Source of the DNA: Aricia agestis
Taxonomy: Eukaryota; Arthropoda; Insecta; Lepidoptera; Lycaenidae
NCBI RefSeq assembly: GCF_905147365.1
Contig: NC_056412.1
Location: 6,626,001 to 6,690,000, forward strand
Length of the DNA stretch: 64,000 bases
Reading direction: 5' to 3'
Part shown: piece by piece, positions 45,722 through 56,331 of the stretch
Numbering within the stretch: position 1 is the first letter of the stretch
Layout of the letters: every line of letters begins with the position of its first letter
Position numbers and translations under genes: made by a program
Notes under the pieces: generated by a model
The model's database searches: none
Seen by the model: the letters and a program-made list of their open reading frames with translations, nothing else
What the model was told of the DNA's origin: nothing

Positions 45722-46100
45722 CAATGTGCCGCGACACCGGTATCCGAGCCTTTAATGTTTTTTTCGATAAAACTGCCATAAATATTATACAGGGTGTAAC
45801 AAAAATAAGTGATAATACTTTAGGGTGTGTACGTGTTCCTTGTACAGAGTTCACTGTGAAAGTAGCAGCGCTGAAAGACCAAATTTTTTTTTCACTTTTG
45901 TATGGGAAAACTCGTGACGCTCGGGCCCTTGCCCATACAAAAGTGAAAAAAATTTTTGGTCTTTCAGCGCTGCTACTTTCACAGTGAACTCTCTACAAGG
46001 AACACGTACACACCCTAATGTATTATCACTTATTTTTGTTACACCTTGTTTATCATAATTCACAACATTAAAGGATCGGATACTGGTGTCGTGACATATC
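45722..46100. mobile_element. Palindromic MITE, family A, copy 5, with extended arms
   Basis: The standard family A ends (GGGTGTAACAAAAATAAGTG at 45791; complement ending about 46050) are enclosed by a further inverted pair: GCGACACCGGTATCCGAGCC then TTTAATG at the left, and CATTAAAGGATCGGATACTG then GTGTCGTG at the right. Both strands therefore carry an 83-94 codon frame with nearly the same peptide. It is either a longer family form or an insertion into another palindrome. Confidence 0.8.
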
Positions 46101-46984
46101 ATATAATAAAATCATTCATTATAATATTACAATCATTTGGCACGATCTACAGCCTAAAAAGGTTTTCGCTTTTTAACTATCGTTATTTTACAATTTTTGG
46201 AACGAAGCGCGTTCGGCGTAAATCTATATCTGGCTTTCAGCTAGACAGAACGATATTTGACCTTGATTTGACCTCGACACTTTTTTATTAGTACCTGCAT
46301 GTTAGGGGCAGAGGGCGTTGATAGTAAATATTCCTGTGCGTCAACTAGATGTCGTTTTTTTTAAATATATTTTTTTAAAGTTTTTATGTATACAGGGTTT
46401 TTGAACATAAGAAATAACTTCGTTCCATTCGGATGTCCCTTGACACCTCTCAAGTTTTTGTATATTATATCATTTCGTCAATATAAATAAATTAATTTCA
46501 GCAGAATAACTACAACAGATTTAATTAATAGCATTGTTCGTGCGCTCGTGTTCTTTTGAGGTCAATAATCTTGTATTAGGATAATAAAATGATTAAAATA
46601 CATTTACAATATTAATAAAGTGATAATGCATGTCAACAAAAACTAGGAGCATTTAATTTAGTTGACAACACTATTGCGAATTATTTTGAGTTTTTTATTA
46701 ATCTCTAAATAAATTTATTCGACGCAGATGTCTGAATATTTACAGAGCAGTCTCATATCTCATTTCGATGCAACATTTTTTTAATATCAATTAATAATGG
46801 TATCTTAAACACTCAACATTGATTTGCGACCCTCAGGCGAGTAGAGGAACCTGCATCAATAAATATTAATATGAACGTGATAAGAAATTTATTACGCGTA
46901 GAGTAGCTATCATTATTTGTAATTAAGTATATTTTTTTGGATGGATAATTTACTATTTTTTTGAGTGGTAAAAAATAAATAAAA
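46101..46984. other. Intergenic, no gene seen
   Basis: Unique AT-rich DNA with no recurring family recognised. Confidence 0.4.
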
Positions 46985-47075
46985 AAATAAATATTGTTTT
47001 ATTTCTGAATACATTTTAAGAAAATGCTTTCAGAATGTTGATACTACGGTGCCTACCACCAGTGTCATGAGACTT
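46985..47075 (-). repeat. Retroposed-type fragment F8
   Basis: TATTGTTTTATTTCTGAATA then CTTTCAGAATGTTGATACTA and CGGTGCCTACCACCAGTG match the order at 12160-12260. An A/T tail lies to its left. Confidence 0.5.
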
Positions 47076-47412
47076 CGTAACATCATGATTAGGTTTAGTA
47101 ATTAGTTGCTATAGTCTATTGAGTAGTCTGTTTTATATTGGATGCATGTATTATAAACACTTTGATAACGAATCAAAGAAAAGATCCTCAAAAGCTTGTC
47201 TAACTGCTTAAGTCCAGAGATAATATTACTGGCGACCAAATAATTGTAGACTAATCAACTATTAAGCTCATGTGCCAGGTGCCGTTTTCTTTGAATTTGG
47301 ACCTTCTTGTAAAATCACTGTCTTCTCGTCGTTCCAAATTTTTATACTAAAATTACTAACTAAATTAGGTAAACCGTAAACTTACTGGGTACGTGTTACA
47401 TGGTTTTATTAG
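47076..47412. other. Intergenic, no gene seen
   Basis: Unique AT-rich DNA between repeats. Confidence 0.35.
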
Positions 47413-47510
47413 CAACTAGCTATTACCCGCAGCTTCGCTCGCGTTAAAACGTATTATTATAATCTTATAGCTGTTGCCCGCGACTTCGTCCGCATTAACA
47501 TAGTATAATA
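47413..47510 (-). mobile_element. Two adjacent Helitron-like termini
   Basis: ACTAGCTATTACCCGCAGCT then TCGCTCGCGTTAAAACGTAT, followed by ATAGCTGTTGCCCGCGACTT then CGTCCGCATTAACA. Both are complements of HT-type 3' ends, arranged head to tail on the minus strand just before a tandem array. Confidence 0.6.
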
Positions 47511-47529
47511 ACCGAAATGAATAATTTTT

Positions 47530-48492
47530 TACCGACAGAAAAGTCCCCTGCATATTGATCAAAGGTCACTCGTAAACTGTATGTTTAGTTTAGGTTGGAA
47601 TAAATTGACTTTTAAATAATAACTATATTCCAACAAAGGAGAATTAAAACTTAACACTAACGACGCTACACCGTTTTGATGTAAGCAACAATCCCAGGAG
47701 GTTGAGTTTGGGAGGGCGCAGCCCCCCCAAGTACGGGCCGAGAGCAAAGTCCCCCGCATATTATTAAAATGACAGCCGAAAAGTGTATGTTTAGTTTTGG
47801 TTGTATTAATAACTTTGTTCCTAAAAGGGAAAATTAAAAGTTAACACTAACGACTCTACACCATTCTGATGTCGTTGTTGTACGGATGCGGCTGCACCCC
47901 CCCAAGTACGGGCTGAGGGCAAAGTCCCCCGCATATTATTCAAATGACACCCGAAAAGTATATGTTTAGTTTTGGTTGTATTAATTACTTTGTTCCTAAA
48001 AGGGAAAATTAAAAGTCAACACTAACGACGCGACACCATTTTGATGTCAGCAGACATCTCAGGGTTTGGGGGGGCGCAGCCCCCCAAGTACCGACAGACG
48101 TCAAAGTCCTCCGCATATTAATCAAATGACAGCCGAAAAGTGTATGTTTAGTTTTGGTTGTATTAATAACTTTGTTCTTAAAAGGGTCAATTAAAACTCA
48201 AAACTAACGACGCGAGTACGCGACATCATTATGATGTAAGCAGATATCCCAGGATGTGGGGGGGGGGGGAGGAGGTTCGGGGGGGGGGGGGGGGGGGGCG
48301 TAGCCCCCCCAAGTAAGGACTGAGGCTAAAATCCCCCGCATATTAATGAAATGACACTCGATAACTGTATGTTTAGTGAAGGTTGGAATAAATTGAGTTT
48401 TAATTAAGATGTTTGATCCTAAAAAGGAGAATTAAAACTCAAAACTAACGACGCAACATCATTTTGATGTAAGCAGATATCACAGGAGGGGG
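47530..48492 (-). repeat. Tandem array T1, five units of 175-225 bp
   Basis: AAAGTCCCCCGCATATT marks unit starts at 47540, 47746, 47921, 48103 and 48328. Each unit has TGTATGTTTAGTTTTGGTTG, AACTAACGACGC and GGGGGCGCAGCCCCCCAAGT (a G/C hairpin). Units vary by indels in the G-run. Minus-strand termini at its left suggest that it is the body of a Helitron-like element expanded internally. Confidence 0.75.
48258..48298 (+). repeat. Long G runs, possible quadruplex or hairpin
   Basis: A run of 12 G (48258-48269) and one of 20 G (48279-48298), separated by AGGAGGTTC and followed by CGTAGCCCCCCC. This is the expanded G/C hairpin of one T1 unit. Exact run length in the assembly may be unreliable. 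Confidence 0.8.
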
Positions 48493-49400
48493 AGTTTATT
48501 GTGCGGGAACCGTATCATTTTTCCGCGGCAAAAAGTATCCCTTGACCTTTCTTATGTCCAAAGTATCTCCATATCAAATTTCATCAAAATCGATTGAATA
48601 GTTTACGCGAAAATCATAAAAGTTTATTGTGCGGAAACCGTACATTTTCTGGGACAAAAAGTATTTTATGTCCTTTCTCGGGACTCAAAGTATCAACAAA
48701 CCCATCAAATCGATTGAATAGTTGACGTGCAAATCATAAAAGTTTGTTGTGCGGAAACCGTACAATTTTTCGATACAAAAGTATCCTACGTCCTTTCTCG
48801 GTAGTATCTCCATACCAAATTTCAGCAAAATCGGTTTAGCGGTTTGGGCGCAAATCATAAAAGTTTATTGAGCGGAAACCGTACATTTTTTCGGGATGAA
48901 AAGTATCCTATGTCCTTTCTCGGTACTCAAAGTATCTCCATACCAAATTTCATTAAAATCGATTGAATAGTTTACGCGCAAACCATAAAAGTTTATTGTG
49001 CGAAACCGTACATTTTTTCGGGACAAAAAGTATCCTATGTCCTTTCTCGATACTCAAAGTATCTTCATACTAAATTTCATCTAAATCGATAGAATAGTTT
49101 ACGTGGAAATCATAAACGTTTTTTTCGGGGACATAAAGTATCCCTTGACCTTTCTTATGTCTTAAAGTATCTCCATACCAAATTTCATCAAAATCGATCG
49201 AATAGTTTACGCGCAAATCATAAAAGTTTACTGTGTGGAAACCGTACATTTTTCCGGGACAAAAAGTATTCTATGTCCTTTCTCGGGACTCAAAGTATCT
49301 CCATACCAAATTTCAGCGAAATCGGTTCAGCGGTTTGGGCGTGAAGAGGTAACAGACAGACAGACAGACACACTTTCGCATTTATAATATTAGTATGGAT
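48493..49400 (-). repeat. Tandem array T2, seven HT3 units of 107-128 bp
   Basis: AGTTTATTGTGCGGAAACCG-type starts fall at 48493, 48621, 48741, 48862, 48990, 49118 and 49225. Each unit has CGGGACAAAAAGTATCCTAT, CAAAGTATCTCCATACCAAA and TCGATTGAATAGTTTACGCG. The right end has GCGTGAAGAGGTAACAGACA and TTTCGCATTTATAATATTAG, the 5' end of the family read on the minus strand. It directly continues T1, so the two arrays form one composite element. Confidence 0.8.
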
Positions 49401-49921
49401 GGAGGCGAACGACGGCGGACGGCGCGGGCGCGGCGCGTGGCTGGCCCGCGCCAGACTGGTTCTAAGGCCTGCAGAAATGATCTCTTCAAAAAACATCTGC
49501 TACCTCATATTCATATCCCATTTATGACACGTTTGATGAGCACACTTTTTAATAACTTTTAGGCCTCGGCAATGCGCGTAGACGAGCACCGACCGCTGCA
49601 GTGTGCTATTTATTAAAACTAAAGTTTATAGATATTTCAGAAGGCTTTTTTATAGTCTAATTATCCGAATAGAGTGCTTGTGAGGTGCAATTAGTGTCGA
49701 TGCCCGACTATAAAACGTTCCGAGCGGCGGCGGCTTCACAATTCCCGTTTCACTCGGATTCGAAAACTTACGGCGTGTTTATTGGTCAACGCTAGGAGCA
49801 ACGAGCGTTAATTGGCTGTTGTGAGTTGAAGTTGTCAAATGCGAGTCGAATAACAAATTGTGAATGTGGAACTAGAAATCACAATTTTGGTGGTACTATC
49901 ATACAAGCAAATTCGAAGTTC
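49401..49921. other. Intergenic, GC-richer patch
   Basis: GACGGCGGACGGCGCGGGCG at 49410-49430 and GAGCGGCGGCGGCTTCACAA near 49715 are unusually GC-rich for the window. No gene or recurring repeat recognised. Could be regulatory; no further support. Confidence 0.4.
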
Positions 49922-50130
49922 CATATTAATATTTTAAATGCGAAAGTGTGTCTCTCTGTCCATCTGTTACCTCTTCACGCCCAAACTGAAACGATTTTGC
50001 TGAAAGGTATGAAGATACTTTGACTCCCGGAAAAGGACATAGGAGACTTTTTATATCGGATAAATGTAGGGTTCCCGCGCCATTAATGAATTTTGGCACA
50101 ATGGAGTTGTGGCCGTCATCCATACTTCCA
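49922..50130 (+). mobile_element. Helitron-like HT3, single unit
   Basis: CATATTAATATTTTAAATGC, GTTACCTCTTCACGCCCAAA, a single TTTTGCTGAAAGGTATGAAG unit, and the end ATGGAGTTGTGGCCGTCATC. Complete but short. Confidence 0.6.
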
Positions 50131-50139
50131 TACTTCCAT

Positions 50140-51020
50140 CTATACTAATATTATAATTTTGCAGAGTTTGTTTGTTTGTTTGAACGCGCTAATCTCAGGA
50201 ACTACTGGTCCGATTTGAAAAATTCTTTTACTGTTGGATAGCCCATTTATCGAGAAAGGCTATAGGCTATATTTTATCACGCTTAGACTAATAGGAGCGA
50301 AGTAATGGAGGAAAATGTGGAAAAACGGAGGGAAATTATTTGAAAGGGCTTATTTGAACGCGCTAATCTCAGGAACTACTGATCCGATTTGAAAAATTCT
50401 TTCAGTGTTAGATAGCCCATTGATTGAGAAAGGCTATAGACTATATTTAATCACGCTAAGACTAATAAAAGCGAAGAAATACAGGAAAATGTGGCAAAAC
50501 GGGGGAAATTATATGAAAGGGCTTATTTGAACGCGCTAATCTCAGGAACTACTGATCGGATTTGAAAAATTCTTTCAGTGTTAGATAGCGCATTTATCGA
50601 GGAAGGCTATAGGCTATATTTTATTACGCTAAGACTAATAGAAACGAAGAAATAGAGGAAAATGTGGAAAAGACGGGGAAATTATATGAAAACGCTTATT
50701 TGAACGCGCTAATCTTAGGAACTACTGGTTCGATTTAAAAAAATCTTTCACTGTTAGATAGCCTATTTATCGAGGAAGGCTATAGGCTATATTTTATCAC
50801 GCTAAGACTAATAGGAGCGAAGAAATAGAGAAAAATGTGGAAAAAATGGGGGAAATTTTATGAAATTTCTTATTATCTTAAGAACTACTGGAGTAATTTT
50901 TATGTTATTTGGCAAACATGATGAGTAGACCACCACATAGGCTATTTTTTTGCGGAAAAATGTACGGTTGCTTAAAATTCCTAAATAACGCAAGCGAAGC
51001 CGCGCGGAACATTTATATTT
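50140..51020 (+). mobile_element. Helitron-like HT4 with four 173-174 bp units (array T3)
   Basis: TGAACGCGCTAATCTCAGGA begins at 50181, 50354, 50528 and 50701, spacing 173, 174 and 173 bases. Each unit includes AAATTCTTTCAGTGTTAGAT, GAGGAAGGCTATAGGCTATA and CTAAGACTAATAGGAGCGAA. A diverged last unit starts near 50875. The end is GCAAGCGAAGCCGCGCGGAA. No coding sequence. Confidence 0.75.
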
Positions 51021-51370
51021 ACACTACTATTATAAAGAGGAAAGATTTGATTGTTTGTTTGTCTTGAATAGGCTCCGAAACTACTGGACCGATTTGAAAG
51101 ATTCTTTTACCATTGGACCTTTACCTATTGTCCTACATTAATTCTGCTGAACATAGGCTAAATTTTATTTTGGAAAAAAATAGGGTTCCGTAAGATATTT
51201 GGGATTTTCGGACGCAAGGTGTAAAAAATCAACCAGAAATGTTACTTTTTTCGCGTACGCTGCCTAAACTATAAAAGATAAAACCATAAAATGTTCTAAG
51301 TAATTGTAGATCTTTTAAATATCTACAAAAAAGTCCGCGACACACTATACCTATCTATGCTGAGTGAGGC
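51021..51370 (+). mobile_element. Helitron-like fragment related to HT4
   Basis: ACTACTATTATAAAGAGGAA then GATTGTTTGTTTGTCTTGAA, ACTACTGGACCGATTTGAAA and GATTCTTTTACCATTGGACC. It has the same layout as the HT4 5' part but is clearly diverged. It lacks a recognised end. Confidence 0.45.
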
Positions 51371-51854
51371 ACAATAACCATTTTTTTATAAAAAAATCTT
51401 GAAATGTTTTTGGACTACATTTAAATGCCTTTATTTTACTCATGGCATTAATTCTTATCAAAATAAATTATTTCATTACTAAGTACAGTTAATGTAGATA
51501 ATATTTGGTCTTTGAATGATTAAAATTGGACGTTTGGTTTTAATGTTATGGCGAAAATAAAATATTACGATTTCTGCTGCACGTTGCGAATTGGGCGTCG
51601 TCAAGGCGCGCCGCGCGGGTGTGCTCGCCCGGAGAGTGCACGTAAATATTAATTATTATTACCTCGATCATGGGAATCGCAGACACAATAGATTTATAAT
51701 ATAATAGTAATGCGACAGCCGGGTGCCGCTTCATTGATGGGATAATATTATAGTGCTTCATTAATTCATTTCGTTTAATGTAAACCATTTTTATGTTCTG
51801 CTTAACATAAAGATTGAGTAAGAAATAAAGATTGAAAAAAATATATTTAAAAAT
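51371..51854. other. Intergenic, no gene seen
   Basis: Unique. A GC-rich patch at 51580-51645 (GGGCGTCGTCAAGGCGCGCC) lies in a 103-codon minus-strand frame with no recognised domain. Confidence 0.4.
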
Positions 51855-52072
51855 CAATATAATATTATAAATGCGAAAAGTGTATCTGTCTGTCTGTCCG
51901 TCTGTCTATCTGTCTGTCTGTTACCTCTTCACGCCCAAACTGCTGAACCGATTTTGATGAAATATGGTATGGGGATATTTTGAGACCCGAGATATAGAAT
52001 ACTTTTTATCCCGGAAAAATGTACGGTTCCGCCACGTGGAATGAATTTGTGGCCGTCATCTAGTATATTATT
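51855..52072 (+). mobile_element. Helitron-like HT3, well-preserved single unit
   Basis: ATATAATATTATAAATGCGA, a CTGTCTGTCTGTCCGTCTGT run, TTACCTCTTCACGCCCAAAC, TCCCGGAAAAATGTACGGTT, and the end GTGGCCGTCATCTAGTATAT. CTAG then T at the end fits a Helitron terminus. Confidence 0.65.
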
Positions 52073-53821
52073 AATTATTATAAATTTCACTATTAATTAG
52101 ATTATGGCTTTTTTAACCTTTTAATGTCGGCATCGTAGTCCAAAGACATCGGCCGCCGGTTTCGAACGTTATTTTCATCTATATCGTATGATGGATGCCT
52201 CTTCTTGTTTTATCGTAGCTCTATACCTTCATGGTTTAATTAAAGGCTAGCTCAAGTATTCCCGAGTCCGTCTGCGCAGGCGATTGTGCTTTAATCTTCG
52301 ATATTAATAGGTGTGTTATTTTGTCAGGCAATTTAGAATTGATTAAATCGGCACTTAAGTTGAAAAATTATACAATTACAGCGCACTGTGATAAATAGAT
52401 TTAGCACTTCGCAACAGTAAATACCTCGCCTTGGTTGGCGATTTTAGCAGCTTGATGCTAGTTGGACATGGACAACAAGATTAATTTTTATTGTTTGGAT
52501 TTTTATGAGAAATCTAAACTTATAATATAGACGGCGTTATAAAACGTATAATTCTATAAACTAATAATTAATATTATTATGAAGATGCTTTAAGGTCGGG
52601 ACTCGGGATAGCACATATATAGTTTATTACAGCAAAATGTAGAGTCCCTCAAAATATGAAGCAACGAAATTGCGCAGCTATCTTTTTAGTTTTTCTACAC
52701 GAGTAATATTCCCAGTTTTTAGCAGACGGCCTGTCGAACACAGCAGCAATTTGCAGCATTAACAATAAAATTATTATCAGAATTTACTAGTGTCGTACTA
52801 ATGACAACTCGCTCGTCGAGTATTGATCATAAAAAATGGAATCCCGTGTGCCCAACGAAGCTGTCCATTCAAGAATTTGTTGACAAGCAATTAAGGGCCC
52901 GGTACGTGTAGGTGAATGAGCAGAAGACAATATTTTTTCCATTGTTAAACATTAAAGGACCTTGAATTACGTGAATTTCAGAGATAAGAGTGACATGATT
53001 GAAAAAAAAAACCCGATTTAAAATTGATTGACGATAAGAGCCCCGAAGAAAACCAGTAAAGAGGTCGTTGCTTGTTTCTGATTTGAAATGTGAATTTAAA
53101 ATAAAGGAAAGTACGTCTTAAAAGCACTGCATCTTAAAGGTATATTTAGATCAAAATTTATCGTATCACTAATTAGAAGGTACACAAACTGTAAACTGTG
53201 CTTTGAGCGCGTAAAGAAATTATGTTTAAATATTAATTTGTCTGACATAACTGAGTACAATAATTATACCGATTTTACTAAAGATAATAAAACACAGGTA
53301 ATAGGTACGCCTCAAATTGTTTTAGTGTGCAATAATTAAATTTCTGGCAGTAAAGGGTCGTTACTGAGCACTTTACAAAATTCAATTACGGCTGCAATAC
53401 AGGGTGTGTAATCACAAAGATTTACAACTACTGTTTATCCTACCTCAACTTGTATATCAATAACACGAATTTTTGCGAGAAGGTAGAGTATAGCTGTCTA
53501 GAGCATATTTTATGGTTAAACAATTAATTAATTCCACCTGCAGCACAGAGGTGGAACTGTACACACACACATGTAAAACACGGTAGCAAACTTTTCTGAA
53601 TACTAAAAAACTGATAGCTGCAATACTTCTTGTATATGACTAGGGTTACACGATCAGTCTGGCATCAGTTCAGTCCATCAGTCTCAGACTGACGCCAGAA
53701 TGATGTCCACAAAGTACATAATAAAAAAAAGATCAGTCTGTCAATCACACGGTTATACGATCATTCTTTCGTCAGTCTGCATCAGACTGATGGATTTATA
53801 TTTTAATTTTATTATTAATTA
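52073..53821. other. Intergenic, no gene seen
   Basis: Mostly unique. At 53650-53800 the motif ATCAGTCTG and its complement CAGACTGA recur many times in both orientations, probably the body of a decayed palindromic MITE. TTCCACCTGCAGCACAGAGG then TGGAA at 53533 is a small hairpin. Confidence 0.4.
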
Positions 53822-53998
53822 TTAAAGTATTTGTTGTTATAGCAGCAACCAATATACACAATCTGTGAAAATTTCAGAGCTCTAGCTATAACGGTTCTTG
53901 AGATACAGCTTGGAGACAGACAGACGGACAGACTGACGGACAGACAACGAAGTCTTAGTAATAGAGTCCCGTTTTTACCCTTTATGTACGGAACCCTA
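53822..53998 (+). repeat. Interspersed repeat R9, 3' part
   Basis: TATTTGTTGTTATAGCAGCA, GCTCTAGCTATAACGGTTCT, a GACAGACAGACGGACAGACT run and CCCTTTATGTACGGAACCCT. Colinear with 22593-22762 and 62060-62224. Confidence 0.7.
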
Positions 53999-54035
53999 AT
54001 AAAAATGAATCCACATTTCCCTTGGTTTCCATATT

Positions 54036-54530
54036 TCCATCACGCGTAAACGGCTGGACCGATTTTGATGAAATTTGGTATAGAGAGAGATACTTTGAAT
54101 CCCGGAAAAGGACATAGGATACATTTTGTCCTAGAAAAATGTACGGTTACCGCACAGTAAACTTTAATGATTTTCACCTAAACTATTCAAACTATTTTGA
54201 TGAATTTTGGTATGGAGATACTTTGATTCTCGAGAAAGGACAAGGGATACTTTTTGTCCCGGAAAATGCACGGTTCCCGCACAATAAACTTTTATGATTT
54301 TCGATGTACCATCGAGGAAGTTGATTCCTATGCAATTGACAGACCAACGTTATTTGGTCGAATATGTCAATTCAATGTTAATTGTGATCTGTCAGCTGGG
54401 TTTGACGTAACGCAACCAAACTACTTAGGTCCCCGATTTGCATAGGAATCAACTTCTCTGATAGTACATACGGGAACAACTATAAACTACAGTCCACGTG
54501 GTCGTACGAAGTCGCGTGCAACAGCTAATT
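54036..54530 (+). mobile_element. Helitron-like HT3, split by MITE B
   Basis: Two HT3 units (AATTTGGTATAGAGAGAGAT; TTTTGGTATGGAGATACTTT) are followed by ACTTTTATGATTTTCGA. Then comes MITE B copy 4, then an HT-type end at GAAGTCGCGTGCAACAGCTA then ATT. Element order shows that the MITE inserted later. Confidence 0.6.
54306..54467. mobile_element. MITE family B, copy 4
   Basis: GTACCATCGAGGAAGTTGAT at the left and GAATCAACTTCTCTGATAGT then AC at the right. Inverted relative to the copy at 24122, to which it is nearly identical, suggesting recent movement of this subfamily. Confidence 0.85.
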
Positions 54531-54745
54531 AAAAATAAAAACCACAAAACACATACAAAGTGACAAAATAAATAACAACTGGGGAAAAATACTTAGCTAT
54601 GACCAGAGTAGACAGAACTATGGAGAACCTCGACTTCAAACAAACGGATAAATACATATACGCGAATTGGGCGCGACTGTCACTTTTAATGGGTTTCACA
54701 ATGCTGAGTAACATTGTAGGTACGGCGCGCGCCGGTCGTTATACA

Positions 54746-55056
54746 TTTTTTTTATTAAATAAGGGGGCAAACGAGCAAACGGGTCACCTGATGGTAAGCA
54801 ACTACCGTCGCCCATGGAGTCTCGCAACATCAGAAGAGCTGCAGATGCGTTGCCGGCCTTTTAAGAGGGTATACGCTCTTTTCTTGAAGGTTTGCAGGTC
54901 GTATCGGTCCGGAAATACTGCTGGTGACAGTTCGTTCCAGAGTTTGACAGTGCGCGGCAGAAAGTTACGCGAAAAACGCACTGTGGAAGACTGCCACTCA
55001 TCAAGGTGATGAGGATGGTATGTTTTTCGAGATCTCTTCTGAGTCGGCCTATTCGG
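54746..55056 (-). pseudogene. LINE ORF2 C-terminal fragment (jockey/R1-type), best copy
   Basis: The minus-strand frame reads RSRKTYHPHHLDEWQSSTV, then FLPRTVKLWNELSPAVFPDR and a YDLQTFKKRAYTLLKGRQR-type tail. This matches the extreme C-terminus of insect non-LTR retrotransposon polyproteins. The family 3' end (complement of AAATAAGGGGGCAAACGAGC) and a T8 run (poly(A) on the minus strand) lie at 54746-54770. No polymerase core remains. Its 5' edge touches tandem array T4. Confidence 0.8.
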
Positions 55057-55893
55057 GGTTGATTCAGACCGCAACGCGTAGATGCATTTCTACATTTATA
55101 TGGATTTGACAGATTCGCAAGACGTCTCACGCAATTGAAATCTGTCAAATCCATACAAATTTATGACACACCGCGCCTCGCCTCCACTCGTTGCGTTGCG
55201 GTCTGAATTGACACTAAGGGTTGATTCAGACCGCATCGCAACGCGTAGATGCATTTCTAAATTTATATGGATTTGACAGATTCGCAAGACGTCTCACGCA
55301 ATTGAAATCTGTCAAATCCATACAAATTTATGACACACCGCGCCTCGCCTCGCCTCGCCTCGTTGCGTTGCGGTCTGAATTGACACTAAGGGTTGATTCA
55401 GACCGCATCGCAACGCGTAGATGCATTTCTAAATTTATATGGATTTGACAGATTCGCAAGACGTCTCACGCAATTGAAATCTGTCAAATCCATACAAATT
55501 TATGACACACCGCGCCTCGCCTCGCCTCGCCTCGTTGCGTTGCGGTCTGAATTGACACTAAGGGTTGATTCAGACCGCATCGCAACGCGTAGATGCATTT
55601 CTAAATTTATATGGATTTGACAGATTCGCAAGACGTCTCACGCAATTGAAATCTCTCAAATCCATACAAATTTATGGCACACCGCGCCTCGCCTCGCCTC
55701 GTTGCGTTGCGGTCTGAATTGACACTAAGGGTTGATTCAGACCGCATCGCAACGCGTAGATTCATTTCTATATTTATATGGATTTGACAGATTCGCAAGA
55801 CGTCTCACGCAATTGAAATCTGTCAAATCCATACAAATTTATGCCGAGCCGCGCCTCGCCTCTCCTCATCGAGTTGCGGTCTGAATTGACCCT
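55057..55893. repeat. Tandem array T4: five units of a palindromic MITE
   Basis: GGTTGATTCAGACCGCA starts at 55057, 55219, 55391, 55563 and 55729 (spacing 162, 172, 172, 166). Each unit is itself an inverted repeat: TTGATTCAGACCGCATCGCA against TGCGGTCTGAATTGACAC, and ATGGATTTGACAGATT against AATCTGTCAAATCCAT. Central units are almost identical; a 75-codon frame repeats exactly at 55221 and 55393. GC content varies in the CGCCT repeats at each unit's right side. No coding role is proposed. Confidence 0.9.
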
Positions 55894-56331
55894 TAGTTCT
55901 GTTTCCCCTGTTATGAGTCATGACTATGTGCAGAATGGCGGCGCTCCAAGAGGCTTTTTCCAGGCAACCATCAAACCAACTGTAATTGTAGCCGCGTATG
56001 GCAATACTTTAAAGGAAAAAGCTGGTTAAAAATAAAGCGTGACCTAAGCCATAAGCCGCGGTAAGTCGTCTATAATTTCGGAAAGTCTTTCAATTACGGC
56101 TAACAAGATACATTTGCGATTTGGCTACGCCTCGTATGAGCGTTTGATTTAAACATGATTTATTGCTACATGCTTCTTGGGGGCTTATAGCCGTAAAGAT
56201 AATTATTGGTTTAAGGGCGCACGGCTCTGATTTTGAGGTTAATGGACGAGTCTTACTGGAATACTGTAGCCCTCGATAAACCACTGACGTCTTAACGTAG
56301 TCCTATATTTCTATTAATTTATTAGGTCGGG
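55894..56331. other. Intergenic, no gene seen
   Basis: Unique sequence between array T4 and the mariner remnant. Confidence 0.35.

Noticed and set aside
45730..46100. Inverted ends as LTRs of a retrotransposon
   Set aside because: The arms are inverted, not direct, and nothing resembling gag or pol lies between.
48493..49400. CRISPR-like array (regular repeats)
   Set aside because: The whole 107-128 bp unit is repeated with no unique spacers, and the genome is eukaryotic.
54599..55009. 136-codon plus-strand protein
   Set aside because: It runs antisense through the LINE ORF2 tail; the minus strand carries the real protein similarity.
55221..55620. Repeated 75-residue protein, identical twice
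   Set aside because: Both frames are the same stretch of the tandem MITE array, also open on the other strand; identity reflects array homogeneity.
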